From positions 1 to 58,502 of the forward strand of contig MU277741.1 in assembly GCA_022385805.1 (NCBI GenBank): a stretch of 58,502 bases of DNA, given 5' to 3'. Source of the stretch: Pilatotrama ljubarskyi (lineage: Eukaryota > Basidiomycota > Agaricomycetes > Polyporales > Polyporaceae). Positions 22,707 to 34,719 of this stretch are shown piece by piece. The stretch's first letter is position 1. Every line of letters starts with the position of its first letter. The position numbers were made by a program, and so were the translations under genes. The notes beneath the pieces are model-generated. The model did not search any database. It was not told the DNA's origin and saw only the letters and a program-made list of their open reading frames with translations.

Positions 22707-25700
22707 TCATGTACTAAACGTCAACACCGTCTCCGCTATCTTGAGTCGCACACTGCGGTCAGCCGTCCACTCGAACCTCACATTGACCAAAGTAGCTTCG
22801 AGACTCATTTGGGCTATATGTATACTTGTCAGCGAAGAATGTGACGACGCGAGGCGGCCGGACACTCACCTGCATTTCCGATGTGGAAGTTCAGGGTCTT
22901 GAAGGGATCCGAGCCACCATGACCTTGACGCGGAGGCGCTCCGGGCATGAAGAGGCTCGTGAAGCTCGAACCCACCTTCCAGACGAGGACAACCGACTCC
23001 TCGAGCGATACTGTGACAAGGCGTCGTCCGTCCGGGGAGAAGCTGCACGCGGTCGTCCGCTTCTTGTGGCCCTCGAGAACGTAAAGGCGCGTCGCTGTCT
23101 TCAGGTCGTACATGACGACAGCGCCCTCACTAGTTCCAACTGCCAACCGCTGAGTTGCCATGTGAAAGTCTACAGTCGGGAAGCTGTATGCAATCACTGT
23201 TTCATGCCCTGTTCCAGCACTGAAGTAGGCGTGTATGGACTTACGTCTGGACGACGTGGCTCAGTATCTCGGTAGCGGAATCCAAGACAGCGTCTCGACT
23301 CGCACTCGAGTTCGGATCGAGTGACTTGACGATCGCCTCGACCAGCCGCGGCAGATTGCTATACAGGACGAGCGGCTTCTTGCGAATGAGGAAGATGACC
23401 AGTTGCATGATAGACTTGCGATGCTGCACGCTCCTGGGATTGAGGATATCGATAGCGAGTGTTGTCATGAAGAGCGGTGTATTGTTCGCCGCGATCTGAA
23501 GTACGGCAGATCGAGCTTGTACGCCGATGTTAGGTACGGCAATCGCCTCTTTCTTGGTCGTCGTCGCAAGAGTAAAGAGAGCGCGCAGCATCTCGACGGC
23601 GTCGACGTACTGCTGCCACACCTGGAATCCACGAGAGCATAGGTCGATCGCGAGCGAGCGGTGTGGTGAAGTTTCGTCATGCAGATAGAGGGCAATCGAC
23701 TTCGCAATATCTGTGAGTGTACTGTGACAGCTGTGAGCCATCTGCGCAGTGGGAGGAAAGGTATGGCAATGTGTACCTCGTCGGGAGTAAGGTGTATTTA
23801 TCCACAGCGATGAATCCGCAGATGCACAGCGCCTTTGCACTCTGCGGCATCTCCCTTTCCTTCTCAACCCTTGCGGATGGCACTGCTGAAGGTGAGATAT
23901 TGTACATCGCCCCGCAAACAACAGATGACTCACAGTACTGTTGCCACATCTCAACAATTTCAGCTGCCTCTGTGTCAGATAATCGCGCCACCCCAGCATC
24001 AAATGTGAGGCGTAGGGCATGACGAATCTCGGCCGCTATGGACTACTCAATGTCGCACCACGTCGACCGCAACGACGGCACTTACATTGTGCATGGAGCA
24101 TATGATGGGCAAGCCGCGGAAGGCTCGGTGGTTGATGGTTAGCGACAAGCTGACCGATGGAAGCTGCATAGAACGTCATGACCGTGTTCGCGTCTTGCAC
24201 CAAATCTATTTGGTGAATTTGGTGAATTGAAAACGTTTCGAGCAGAGCGGATGATCTAGGCTAAAAGCATACCTTCGTACTGCGTGAGGAAGTGCAACAA
24301 TGCAAGGATCGCCACCGCTCGATCTGCCGACGCTTCCGGCGACACAGTCCACACGCTCGACGAGTTGGGTTGGGGGACAATTGTCAGCGTTTCCGGGCTA
24401 CCCTTGCGTATAAGATCAGTGTAGACTGGAACGAAGACGCGTGAATACCTATGCAGGCCAAGTGTAGCGGGCGCAGGCCTGATAGATAGGCCCTCTGTGC
24501 AGATCGTGTCGATGCCTTCGCTGATACCGAAGGTGAGAAGAATCGAGAGTATCGCACGAGCGTGCTCTAGCTTCTTCTTGGGATTGGGAGGCGTGCTGCT
24601 GGTGCCAGAGAGCGCTGGGCTCGATGATAGCTGCCTAAGCAAGGCCGAGATATCCAACAGTATCGTGGATGCTGCACAAAATGACCTTAGATGACGGGAG
24701 TAATGCCAAGGAGTACTGCTTACCTGCGTCGGGCGACGTGTAGCCGGGTGAGGTCAGTGTCGGCTTTCTCTCCGATGTCCGATCCATTGACCTGCGAGTA
24801 GCGATTCGATACATCTCAGCAGGTGAACCATCTACGACATACCACTCAAGCCAGCCGCCCTGTTGAACGAGTTCAACAGCCTTATCAAGGCTCATCGACC
24901 TCCAGAACTCCCTTGTCGCGGTATCCCACAGTCGAGCGCGGCCATCGGCGTACATCAACAGCAGGTTATTCTCCCCGAGGCATATGCGCTTGAGAGGCGC
25001 AGCGGCGCCGGGCACCAGGTATACACTGGCGGGACGGTCAGTTGCTGTCAATCGCTGCCGGGTGAGTTACGTACAATTGATTGCCGTCCACCGCTACGAC
25101 AGCGATTGTACCGTCTTGCGAGACACAAAGGACGCATCCGTGCAGCCGGCCGACTTGCGAGTCATGCAACGAGATAACGCGCGCCAATGGAGTCGTGAAC
25201 ATGGTCCATCGTGCATGTAGCTTGAGCGTACTAACGAAGTCCCTCACGTAAGCAAGGTTTGGTGAGGCAGAAGATGCACCGACGCACTCCAAGGACCAGA
25301 TGGCTATTGTGCCGTCGTCTGCACCACCTACGATAAGATGTTCTCCTGTACGCGGATTCTGTACATGTTCGAGCGCAACGATCGGTCCCGGCAATGCCAA
25401 ATGCGACGTTGCGAAATTGGTGCTACTTGGTGCACTCTGGGGCAAAGAGGAGCGGCGAAGATGGCCGTCCGCTATCTCTGTGGTCAGGTGGCATTCATTA
25501 CGAGCGATAGCATAGATCGCTCACTATAGCCGAGAACTATCAAGTCCAGTTCCATCGGAAGCACTGACGAAATCCGAGGGAGAGCCTGGGACTGGGCACA
25601 AAATGCGTCCGTCCGTGCCTTCCAGAGGGCGCGGTGTCGAAATATGTCCTTCGGGCTATCGGGTGCTTCGAAGTCAGCTTGGTGAATCCGGCGTCGGCCG

Positions 25701-27835
25701 TTCTTCACTCGCGTCGAGATCACGTTACCTCCGGGGGCAAGCGTCGCATGGTCATACGAAGAAAGAGGGATGGTATGTAGAAGTTGGGGCCTGTGCGATG
25801 GGTGGGTATATGCGTCAATTCGGCAAGGAAATGGTACACGGACTGTGATCCTGGGGTACTCCCGTTTCCAGGAGATTGTGGAAGTGTGTACACCGCTAGA
25901 TGGTCCTGCACCGATGTCAGCATATCGCACGTATTGAGCGGTGTTTAAGTCATACTGGGAACAGCACCGAATAGGACTCGTGTTGACTCCATCGAACGTC
26001 TTGAACTCGACACACTGCACATATGGGAAGCCTCTCCAACCCACCATGCGTCCACTTGCCGATCTGTCATACACCAGTCAGATACAATACACAGAAGTGG
26101 AGAGCCCATACGCACCAGTATCTCATGAGCAGACCACGCGCATAACCTGACGTCCGTGCCATTATCATGCGCTCGGAGCCCAAGCAGCGGCTCCGTCAAG
26201 CCCAGTTCGCCATGATCAATTCCCTCTCTGACCTCGATCCGCTCTGGCACTGTATTCGTGTCGGTTTCCGGGATGTTGTCCGTCGACAGCGCTTTAAGCG
26301 CCTTGAACGGGTTAGGCAGAGGCAGGTGGGTAGACGAGTGGGAGTCTGGCAGTTCCGCAGGTTCCAAAGGAGGGTCATTGATCTTGAGGGTGTGCGATAC
26401 GAGGTGGCCCGCGGGGTCCGCGTGGAAGAGGATCAAGGAGTCTGTCAAGAAGCTCTGTTGACCTGTGAGCGGGAAGTCGGAGACATGCTTACGGTCATGC
26501 TCTGCCCGGAGTCCGATAGAGTTCAGGGGCCCGTTGACTGACCACTGCCCCAGATACTCAAGCTTCGCGTCGCCGGTCATGGCATTCTGGCCTAGAGACA
26601 GCTCATACGCGACTAGTAACGTTTGGGTGTCCATGTCGGTAGAACCAGCATCTAGGAATTGGTTCGTCGGATAAAACTCGTCGGGCGAGGCACATGCGAA
26701 TAGTATGATTGACTATTTCCGTGTATACATGGGTTGAACGACTGATTAGCGATGAAGGATCACCTAGGGGTAATCGGCGCACCTCTTCTGACGCGGCAAC
26801 GAGCAGCTTCCTCCATACCCACAGAACGGAGGGCGCCGGTTGAGTCTTTCCGCCTGGAGCGGTCTTCATCTTCACTTCGACAAGTGTAGACGCGATGCAT
26901 GACCCGTCCACCGTCGCGTGAACAGATAAGCCGCTGCGTGGTGGATGTCAATACATCTCAGCGGGACAGCGAGTGCCTTGCGGTTACCCAGATTCATGCA
27001 AACATGAGATGTACCGGCCACCTTCATGCACCTTGACGGTAGAAACCGGGGATAATGAATGTGAGTATCGAGGAAAGATATGACAGCATAATTTCAGTGA
27101 ATGAGCATCAGCGGGTTCGGGAGAAGTAGCGGGCACGAGAGTCGGCGAAGGGGGACTAGACAGGGACAGCGTGGACGATGACGGTGACAGAGCAGCAGAT
27201 AAGTAGCTTCGCATGTCTTCTTTCCGGGGGTTACTGCTAGCAACAGACCCTGGTTGTGTAGACTCCTTCTCAGGACGTGTACGGGAGGTGGATGCATGCC
27301 TGTCTCGGCTCCTCTTGCCCTTCAGCATGCCTCTGAGCCTTTCCTGCTCCTCGTCAAAGTCAACATAGTTCTTCGGAGCCTCGGCACACTCGTTGGAGAC
27401 CGACGAGACAACGCGAGAACGAGTTACTTGGAAAGGTGACAGAGCAGACTTGACGGAAGAAGGAGACGCAGAGCGAGAAGTTGGGTGACCAAGGCCACGG
27501 TGTCGGCGAGGACTAGTAGGTGGAGAAGTTGGCTCCGGAGGACTAGGAGAAGGTAAGGAAACTGAGATATCCGGTGGTGTCGACTGGCTGACGGATCGCA
27601 AGACAAAGACGGAGCCATCTCTGCAGCCCACTACGACGCCATGAGCGATCGCACTGTCCGGTTTGGCCTCCGAGGAACTTGATGTATCCTCATAGCACCA
27701 AGAGGTGATTGACGATGGCGTACTCCGCGAGAAGCTCTCCTCGATGGGTACAGTGTTACCGTCCTTCTGGTAGCCGTCCAGACGAGATGGTAGAACGACC
27801 GGGATGGCAAGGGAGTAGCAGTCTGTTCCAGACAT
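22707..27835 (-). CDS. Large WD40 protein, WDR7/rabconnectin-3-beta-like
   Basis: In animals WDR7 with DMXL1/2 forms rabconnectin-3 and helps assemble V-ATPase; yeast uses RAVE for the same job (family knowledge). The ATG at 27835 gives MSGTDCYSLAIPVVLPSRLD. A first WD-like unit (AIAHGVVVGCRDGSVFVLRS) is interrupted by a long Ser/Pro insert, about 27560-27080. Further WD units include HLIVGGADDGTIAIWSLECV (near 25300) and NLLLMYADGRARLWDTATRE (near 24920). A helical middle region carries SALLRQLSSSPALSGTSS, YVDAVEMLRALFTLATTTKK and VLYSNLPRLVEAIVKSLDPN. C-terminal WD units are ATQRLAVGTSEGAVVMYDLK and VTVSLEESVVLVWKVGSSFT. The last exon ends RLKIAETVLTFST, TGA at 22707-22709. The N-WD40, alpha-solenoid, C-WD40 order matches WDR7. 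The family is inferred from layout and short blocks, so another large WD40 protein is possible. Exon borders in 24.0-26.9 kb are approximate. Confidence 0.7.
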
Positions 27836-30171
27836 CGCAAGTTTAGACAAGGCATATGCCGTCGAGAGGGTAAAGCAGAGCAGTTGGGAAGCTGCCAGTG
27901 TGAACCGTTCGAATCACTCCAAGTCTCAAACAGCATCGTCCAGAGGATCACCGGGGTTCGGGCCGGTCTTGCAGAGCCTGCCCTAAGCTTTTCCACGGTC
28001 GCAGTATATGAAGCGAAGCTTCGGGTGACCATTTTCCTTCGTGCGGCGAACCGGCCACCATTTTCCCCATGTTGCTCATGACTGCAATGCTCTTTCGAGT
28101 GCATTTTGCGCGGTTGTTCGAGTGTCAGGCCGGTTCAAGACCAACTAGGACGTCTCAGTGCCCTCACGCTTCTCTACTCGATCTCCGCCGTAGAGGGGAT
28201 GGGCCGGTGGTTCATACATACTCGACTTTCTTTGCTATAGACTCTTCGGTAAACCCTGGTTGTTGCTCAGCTCCAGAATGCACTCAATAAACAGACATCT
28301 GCTATCTTTCACATCGGAATGTGGTGTCCACGAAATAGGTCGCGGCATATGTGAGTCGAACCTAGTTTTGACCTTCGCGAGCCATTCCAGGTTCGATGGA
28401 GTTTTAGATCAGCATTGAGTGCGAATGCTCTAAGCTAATTCATGTATAACCCTCGAACAGATCATGCGGTTCTGGTCAGAGTGTACGGCACAGGGACCAC
28501 CTGCTTGATGGATATTGTCGGCCAGTCGTACTTCCTGTCGGCCTGCTCCAGCACCGCGGGCCTACGATCGCGATCACAGCTGGAAATTGCCTGGAATTCA
28601 CGCTACGTCTGCACCTCTTGGCGAGGGCGAGCTCGTCGTATGTGGTTCCCAGTTAGTCTCCCTCACACTCAGGCTGTCCATCTTCCACCAGTTGCGATGC
28701 ATCGCAGTCGACAGTCTCTAATCCACCCTTCCTGGTGAGTCTCCTAGATCTGAGGCTCCTGTGGGGTGAGGAATGCATCGATGAACAGCAAAGCACCGCC
28801 TGGGTGTGACGGATCAGCGCTCAGCCATAGGCAGTTGGTCAACCATCCCGCGACCACTGCGACTCAGTACTCAGCTCCAATATGCACCTCGCCTGGACAG
28901 GCTTTCCGAATAGGCTGACTGTCCCCGGACGGCGTGCAGCACGGTGCGTACGTACCCATCAACAACTGGTGCGCCTGGATGGCCGTCCCTGAGGCCTGAG
29001 CTCCTAGTGACATTGGAACCTCTCCTTGGACGCTTAGCGTGTATATGGTTGCGTCGTCCCTCTGTCATCGGCCTTCTTATACTCATTGCCCCATAAGTTT
29101 AGTATCGTCAAGGCTATGATCCGGATCCTGCACACCCGAAGCAGTCCAAGTCTGGCTGTTATCCCGGTGTCTCTATAATTGACCATGATTACCCTAGCAA
29201 GGTTCTCAAGTCAGCGCCTGGAGCAAGTGCGCTTCCTGTGGCATACCCACGAGCGTTCGGGCACCTTGAAACTGTGTTCTTCAATCGCCCTCAGGTACGA
29301 CGGAGGAATGCGAACTCACATTCGTCGATGCATTCACTGCAACGATCAGTCCTGCAGATCTCCAATCCTCTGCTCCCAGTACTGCAGCGTTTCCTGCGCG
29401 CTCCTGCTTATATGGTTTGTTTCTTCTTCGGACTCATTCTTTGTCAGTAGCACGGAAGCAGGAAACATGTAGCGTGAACGCAGTGCACCCTACGTTTCAC
29501 CATGTCGAGCGATCGGCGCTGTAATCGGATCTGTGGGGAAGCTTCAATCTCCAGGACAGACAGCAGCGGCTGGCAACCGCCGTTTTCGTCCTCCAGCGAG
29601 GAGGTACTCGCTCTGACGGCCTACCCGCTCAATCCCAGCAGCCATTCGCGCCGGAAGGCAGGGAAGATCGCACAGTACGTCTGCTCTCCTGTGGTGTGTG
29701 CATTGAGAGAAATACGATAAAGCGGCTTCCCTAATGCTGGAGTAGGGGTCTCGGAGCTCATCCCCTCGCCTGCCCTTCGCGCAAGGAACACAGGTTACAC
29801 GGTATACGCGAAGGCGCTCATGAGTTTGGGCTGAACGCAGGAAGGCTGTACGTGCTGAGAATACGGAGCCCGGTATTAGTACGTCCGATATAGGAGAGGA
29901 ACATGGGACCCAAGTACATCGCTAGCGTCAGTACTCACGCTTCTGACGTCCCGACATTCAGAGCCAAGAGACCGGAGATGTGCGCCACGTGTCGATGGGC
30001 TGTATACCCGGGCGATCCGTGCTTCAATGAGCTGTAGATGCGGAAGCCATATGCTTACCAGCTCGAGCAGCGCCTTGCAGACAGACAGACATGCACTGGT
30101 CTTTCGCGCATAAAGGCCCAACGCATGTTTGCGCCCCTATTGCTCCATCCCCCTTCCGCACGCAATACCAA
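27836..30171. other. Gene-poor 2.3-kb stretch
   Basis: This starts with the upstream region of the WD40 gene. Beyond a UstYa-like fragment (annotated separately) it holds weak coding-like pieces on the plus strand at 29170-29650. One piece, DYPSKVLKSAPGASALPVAY with AFGHLETVFFNRPQ, could splice through an intron at 29295-29353 to ISNPLLPVLQRFLRAPAYM. I found no family, no firm start and no end. It may be a decayed or small unrecognised gene. Confidence 0.4.
28515..28722 (+). pseudogene. UstYa-like (DUF3328) fragment
   Basis: The frame reads AYDRDHSWKLPGIHATSAPL, then GEGELVVCGSQLVSLTLRLS and IFHQLRCIAVDSL before a TAA at about 28720. The FHQLRC block after a 'G-G-V' turn resembles the first histidine motif of UstYa/DUF3328 proteins, which modify secreted peptides or small metabolites. 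The second motif (HCxxYLRQ) is not found downstream, nor is an N-terminal membrane span upstream. It is either a remnant or a chance likeness. Confidence 0.3.
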
Positions 30172-30733
30172 ATGCCGCCCACCATCGACAGCGCGCGCGA
30201 CATCGACGTTGGTTTAGTCGCATCCAACATGCCCTTCGTAACGCCCGCCGCTGTCATTAGTTCAATCTGTTTGGGAGGTGCGCCCGCTGTTCAGCCTTCA
30301 CGCTTGCGTCACACCATCCTGACCACGAGTCGCAGTGGTCATGTTCATCATTCTCGTAGGCCTGTTCTGTTATGACCGCCTGCGCTCGTGGAGGACAGCC
30401 TTCCTGAACGAACGGGCTTATCTTCACTGCCTTCGCTCGCTTCTGCTGTTATGCTTCCCTGGCTGCAGCGTTACCGAAGGACAGCGCCCTCGCCCTTTGC
30501 GGCGGCAGACATCTTGGAGCACCTCTAGAGCTGGTATGCGCTTCCCGCCTAGGGCGTTCATGGAACCACCACCGCCGTACGAGTCGAATTACTACCTACC
30601 CGCGTACGACACCGGGGATCAGTACGAAGGCGCCAGCGATCCCTCCGATAGGCGCTTCTCCCCGGGAGGACGGCACGAAGACGCGTACGGTTCAACACAG
30701 CCCCCAGCACTAGTATCGCCTGCATCCGCATAG
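30172..30733 (+). CDS. Small single-span membrane protein with PPPPY motif
   Basis: Function unknown. Exons 30172-30277 and 30336-30733 join in phase to give 167 residues. The start is MPPTIDSARDIDVGLVASNM. A single hydrophobic span, AVISSICLGVVMFIILVGLF, bridges the splice site and is followed by CYDRLRSWR, so the tail is probably cytosolic. The tail carries EPPPPYESNYYLPAYD, which contains a PPxY-type ligand for WW domains such as those of Rsp5/NEDD4 ligases. It ends in a Ser/Pro-rich region, with TAG at 30731-30733. The splice that makes the span continuous supports a real gene. Its layout resembles the next gene at 31881. An intron inside exon 2 cannot be excluded around 30410-30540. Confidence 0.6.
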
Positions 30734-31880
30734 CAGGACCTCGACACGCCTAGGCCGTCCCTCCCTTTTGGGCATGGGGGCGACGTAGGTTATACCGCAA
30801 CGATAGGGAACCCGACTTTGGCGGTGGAGGTGGCAGTAGTGCGGGCGACGGGACGAATTGGGGCGATGATACTCGTCTTGACTCTTCTTTCTGACACTTC
30901 CTGAGCTCGCGGACCACAGACTTAGCGGAAACCTGGAATTGAGGCTTCACTGCCAGGGGCGGACACGTAGCTTGAGCGTTCCCCTCTGCATCAAACCACG
31001 ATGGCGGCCTCACCGCGTAGTATATGTACCCGCAGTGTAATGATAAATAGTCGGCGATTGGGGCAACGCTGTTGTCTGAGCGTCTGAGAGCTACGGAGTG
31101 CTTCGGTTTCAAAGTGGTACTTGGCTCCATTGCCTGCAGTAATAAGACCAACGCATGGGTCGAAGGATTGGTTTCCCCAGGCAGCACTCAGATCTGGAGT
31201 ACTCATGCCGTCACGCAACTCCCAGGCTAGACTGCACGGTCTTGCGATCCGCATCCACCGCTGGTTCGAAGCAGCTGGGTCATACCCATCATGCACACGG
31301 CGTCCTGGTAAGTGATCCCGGAGTCGACATCAGCGTCCGAGCGCTCTCCTGGTGATGGGTAAGCGGTCCACATTGTCTATTGACCGAGACTTTCTAGACG
31401 TGGGAGCGTCGAGTTTTTAGGGAGACGATGGGGAAATTAGGACGTATGTCGAGGTCCGAGCCTCCCACCGCCATGCAAATCCACGTCATCTACGCAATCC
31501 CGTGCTGCACTGCTCGACTGTGAAACCGGGGATAGTCGGAGGCGCGACTGAGAACTGACGTTGCGTGCGGTGGCATGGCAGCCCAATGCCAAATGGTCCG
31601 AAGGCCAGGCTGTTGCGGAGCCCATGTCCCCGCAGAGTTTACCCATCGCTTGCGCAGATACGCTTCTGAAGCACCGACTACTTCTCAAGGTCTGCTTCCA
31701 GTCCGTCAGGTAGCGCTCCCGCTGGCACGATTCCAATGTAAGCAACTGAGCAGCCTCGCCCGCACTAAAGCCGCACGAGAGCGACCAATAAATAAACGGG
31801 ATTGCCCAGCTGGATTCCGCCCTCGTCCTGTAATGTGACATCCTCTGCCTTGAGGCTACTACCAACCTTACCGCGCGGAT
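30734..31880. other. Intergenic stretch between two membrane-protein genes
   Basis: The open frames on the minus strand at 30750-31300 (one ending in a Pro-rich PPPPPKSGSLSLRYN) have no recognisable family or dependable splice chain. The 3' part is the upstream region of the gene at 31881. Nothing else seen. Confidence 0.4.
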
Positions 31881-33130
31881 ATGATCGTCCTCCCGCGATC
31901 GAGCGATGCCGCTGGGGACGGAGGACAGATCGGCTCACCTCGGGTGGCTACTAGCACTGTGATCGGTATGGTGCTGGGTATTTGTGAGTGAAAGTCATCT
32001 CTGTGTCATGAACGGCCTGCTGATCTCCACCGTCGGTTGCAGTGTGTCTGTTCACCATAGTTGTCAGCTACCAGCTCCTGTCGTGTCCTTGTAGGCGGAG
32101 ACGCCTGCCCGCGAATAGCCGCGCTGCTGCTTTTTCAAGCACCAACACTCCTTCAAAATCAACACGCTCTTTCACCGCATTCGGCCGTTTGTATCGCAGA
32201 GACCGAGACTTGCTTCGACCCAAAGAAGCCTCAGTCTCTGACGAGAAGCAGTCCACATGCCCCGCCGAGAAGACGACAGGCAGAGCAACCCTGAAGTCGC
32301 TCTACCTTGCCTCCTCCAAGCCCATCAGGGCCGCTTTCAGAGGCACTGATGAATCGGTGGCTAAGCACCCAGCCGATTCCTCTCGTGTGCCAAAGCTCCG
32401 CGAACGGCGTGCGCTGCGTTCGCTCTACCTCGACACCACTCCGAGGACCCCCACCAAACGGTATCCGTGCAACCCTTCACCCACTCCAACCACGCCTATC
32501 AGAAAGCGCATGGGCGGACTATTCCACCTCGACATCGGGAGTTCCCCCGAGTCCCCACGCTCGCCCTCACTGTTCTCGCCTAGAGGGTCTCGGTCCCGCC
32601 GTCTCTACCAGGAACTCCACGATGCTCCGAGTCCGTACGATGGCTGGTCGAACGAGGAGACTTACAAGACGAAAGTCCCCTCGTCCGCGCTCATCTCTCC
32701 GTGGTCTCCAAGCGAGTACGAATTTCCATACCCCAGTCCGCACTCGCAGGGATTCATGTCGCCTGGCGTGCCGGCGACTCCGCCCCCTCTGTATCCACCA
32801 CCGCCTGCGTACATCCCGGAGACGCCGCTGCGGTCGCCGAGAAGCGCGTTCGCTTCCCCAAGTCGTTCAGACCTGACGAAGATCCAGTCTCCCAAGGTCA
32901 CGGTGCTGCCGCCGCTCCCCATCTCCCCAATCGTATCGAAGCTTGAGAAGGAGATCGTCGGGGAGATCGATACGTGGACCGCTCTCTCTCAGAGGGATTG
33001 GCACGAGAGTCATGCCGACGGCGTCTTCGTCATCTCCAACGACTCCGAGGATGAGACCTGGGAGGTGGACAGCATCAAGAGTGACCCTACGGACGAATCA
33101 GCGGGTACTTGGGAGGCTTATGAGTTGTAA
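31881..33130 (+). CDS. Single-span membrane protein with Ser/Pro-rich tail
   Basis: Function unknown. Exons 31881-31983 and 32043-33130 join in phase (intron GTGAGTG...TTGCAG, 59 bp) to give 396 residues. The start is MIVLPRSSDAAGDGGQIGSP. One hydrophobic span, VIGMVLGILCLFTIVVSYQLL, is made continuous by the splice and is followed by SCPCRRRRL. This Cys pair plus basic cluster suggests palmitoylation and a cytosolic C-terminus. The tail is Ser/Pro/Arg-rich with repeated TPxRK and SPRS phospho-site-like motifs, a YPPPPAYIPETP segment, and a conserved-looking acidic end WEVDSIKSDPTDESAGTWEA YEL. Stop at 33128-33130. It shares its plan (short outer N-terminus, one span, long disordered tail) with the 30172 gene. 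Confidence 0.75.
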
Positions 33131-34135
33131 TGTAGGATAGGCCTGTACGATACACTGTGTACGTACCGGGTGCGGGCATGTAACACTAGGGCGACTGAAG
33201 ACGTACGAATACTATGGCGCTTCCACCGCACCAGTCAACGCGGAATATCTGCAGCGGGGAGTGGCGCATGATCTTGCAGTCGCAAGAGAATGTCGTGTCT
33301 CTGAATGACGGATTCTATGCATGACTGGCACCCTGCAGGGTAAAGGGCACCAGAGTATTGCAAGCGATCTGGGGAATACGACACTCACCACGCAAGGAAT
33401 GGATAAACATTGCAAGCGGACCATTGGGTTTCAAGCTACGGTCTAACGTGCAGCGTAGTACCACTGTAGAAGCAGCGAGGTGGCGCAAATCCCCGGACCC
33501 CGATTTGGACTTGCCGCCAGAAAAGGATACCAAGAGCTTCGGATCCTAACAGGCACAAATACAGTGATACCAACCACCTCAAGCTGTACCCCTTTCAAGT
33601 GCTCCGTCCTGCCATGTATTCCGAGTAACAGCATGTCGCATCTGATACACTACCAGTATGTTCTATTGACCGGTCTACATCCGCGTTCTCGCGGTTGCAT
33701 GGTCATTTGACCGATAGCGTTAATTTCGAAATGGCTTGGTGTAGCGGTCACAACGCTGTTTGAAACTCTCGTTTTACTATGTCTAAGCATGTAAGATGTA
33801 TCTATCTCATACAACATACAGACTCCGAGCCGGGATGACGGCCGCCGGTCACGGGCACCCTAGGCCTGATGACAACGAGTACGAATCCCGTATACTACTG
33901 AGAGCATCCTGCATACTTCCAGGGGTGGATGGCTGAATTTCTATATTAGCATAGGGTGAGGAGACGCAAGTTACTTGCACCCTTCCACGCACCGAATCGC
34001 CTGTTTGGAAGCACTTATGGCCCCATCTGGCGAATAGCGCCTTCGAGGGCGTTTATCCTGCGGGAGGAATCTGATGTTGACTACACGAAAAAGTGCGTCA
34101 GTCGGTGAGGACTAGTGTAGGCATCAAAAGCAGGC
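33131..34135. other. Convergent intergenic stretch
   Basis: About 1 kb between two converging genes. Open frames are short and on both strands. A box-A-like TGGTGTAGCGG at about 33735 has no box B at tRNA spacing. No gene seen. Confidence 0.4.
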
Positions 34136-34719
34136 TTACTCGCTCCGCACGAATCCACGGCGTTCTGCTCCCATTTGCTTGGAACATCTTCGCGATGGAG
34201 GCTGAGGCATAACGACGGTGCCACAAGCCGTGCTGACGAGCGCCGCGGTTACACTTCCAAGCAGCCATGCTGCCCATGATATGTCCAACTCTTCGTCCTG
34301 TTTCTCCTCTTCGGACGGTAGGAAATGGACGTGCGGCCTGTCCGATCCAGCATCGCCCTCGATGTCGATGTCGGTCACATCTTGTTCTCCGTCCGAGGCA
34401 CTTCCTGAGGTACGGTCGACGGGTCGTGGCGACAACCTATCCGAGTTACCAAGACGAGAGTAGGAGCGCGCGCGAGCAGTGACGAGGAGTCTCGTCCAAA
34501 GTATAAAGGCGCAGGATACCGAGACAACTGTGCCACGTGAAGATCAGTCTATGACCCAACGAAAAGGCGGGTAACGTGCTTACCGCTGCAGATCATAAAC
34601 GCCGCAAAGATCGGCCATGGGATATAATATTGCGTAGGTGCAGGAAGATCGAAATCGATCTCGCAAGTGGCGGAGTCAACTGTCGCGTTGGGACCACCTA
34701 TAGACGAGCGAAACTGCAT
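34136..34719 (-). CDS. Small two-span membrane protein, acidic loop
   Basis: Function unknown. Exons 34719-34584 and 34527-34136 join in phase, making the first span continuous (IPWPIFAAFMICSVVSVSCA FILW), and give 175 residues. The start context CACCATGC is good. The N-terminus MQFRSSIGGPNATVDSATCE carries a glycosylation sequon and one Cys. Between the spans lies an acidic, Ser-rich loop (TDIDIEGDAGSDRPHVHFLP, SEEEKQDEELD). The second span is SWAAWLLGSVTAALVSTACG TVVM. The last codons overlap a good donor (GCGA/GTAAGC at about 34137); splicing there to a TAG acceptor near 34080 would replace the final residue with about nine others. Divergent from MSP1. Confidence 0.6.

Noticed and set aside
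30750..31187. Minus-strand 145-residue open frame with a Pro-rich end
   Set aside because: No family resemblance, no good ATG and no upstream exon that joins cleanly; GC-rich DNA gives such frames by chance.
33733..33890. tRNA-like: TGGTGTAGCGG (box A) and ACGAATCCCGT (part of box B)
   Set aside because: The boxes are about 150 bp apart, the box B is imperfect, and no anticodon stem or acceptor pairing can be drawn.
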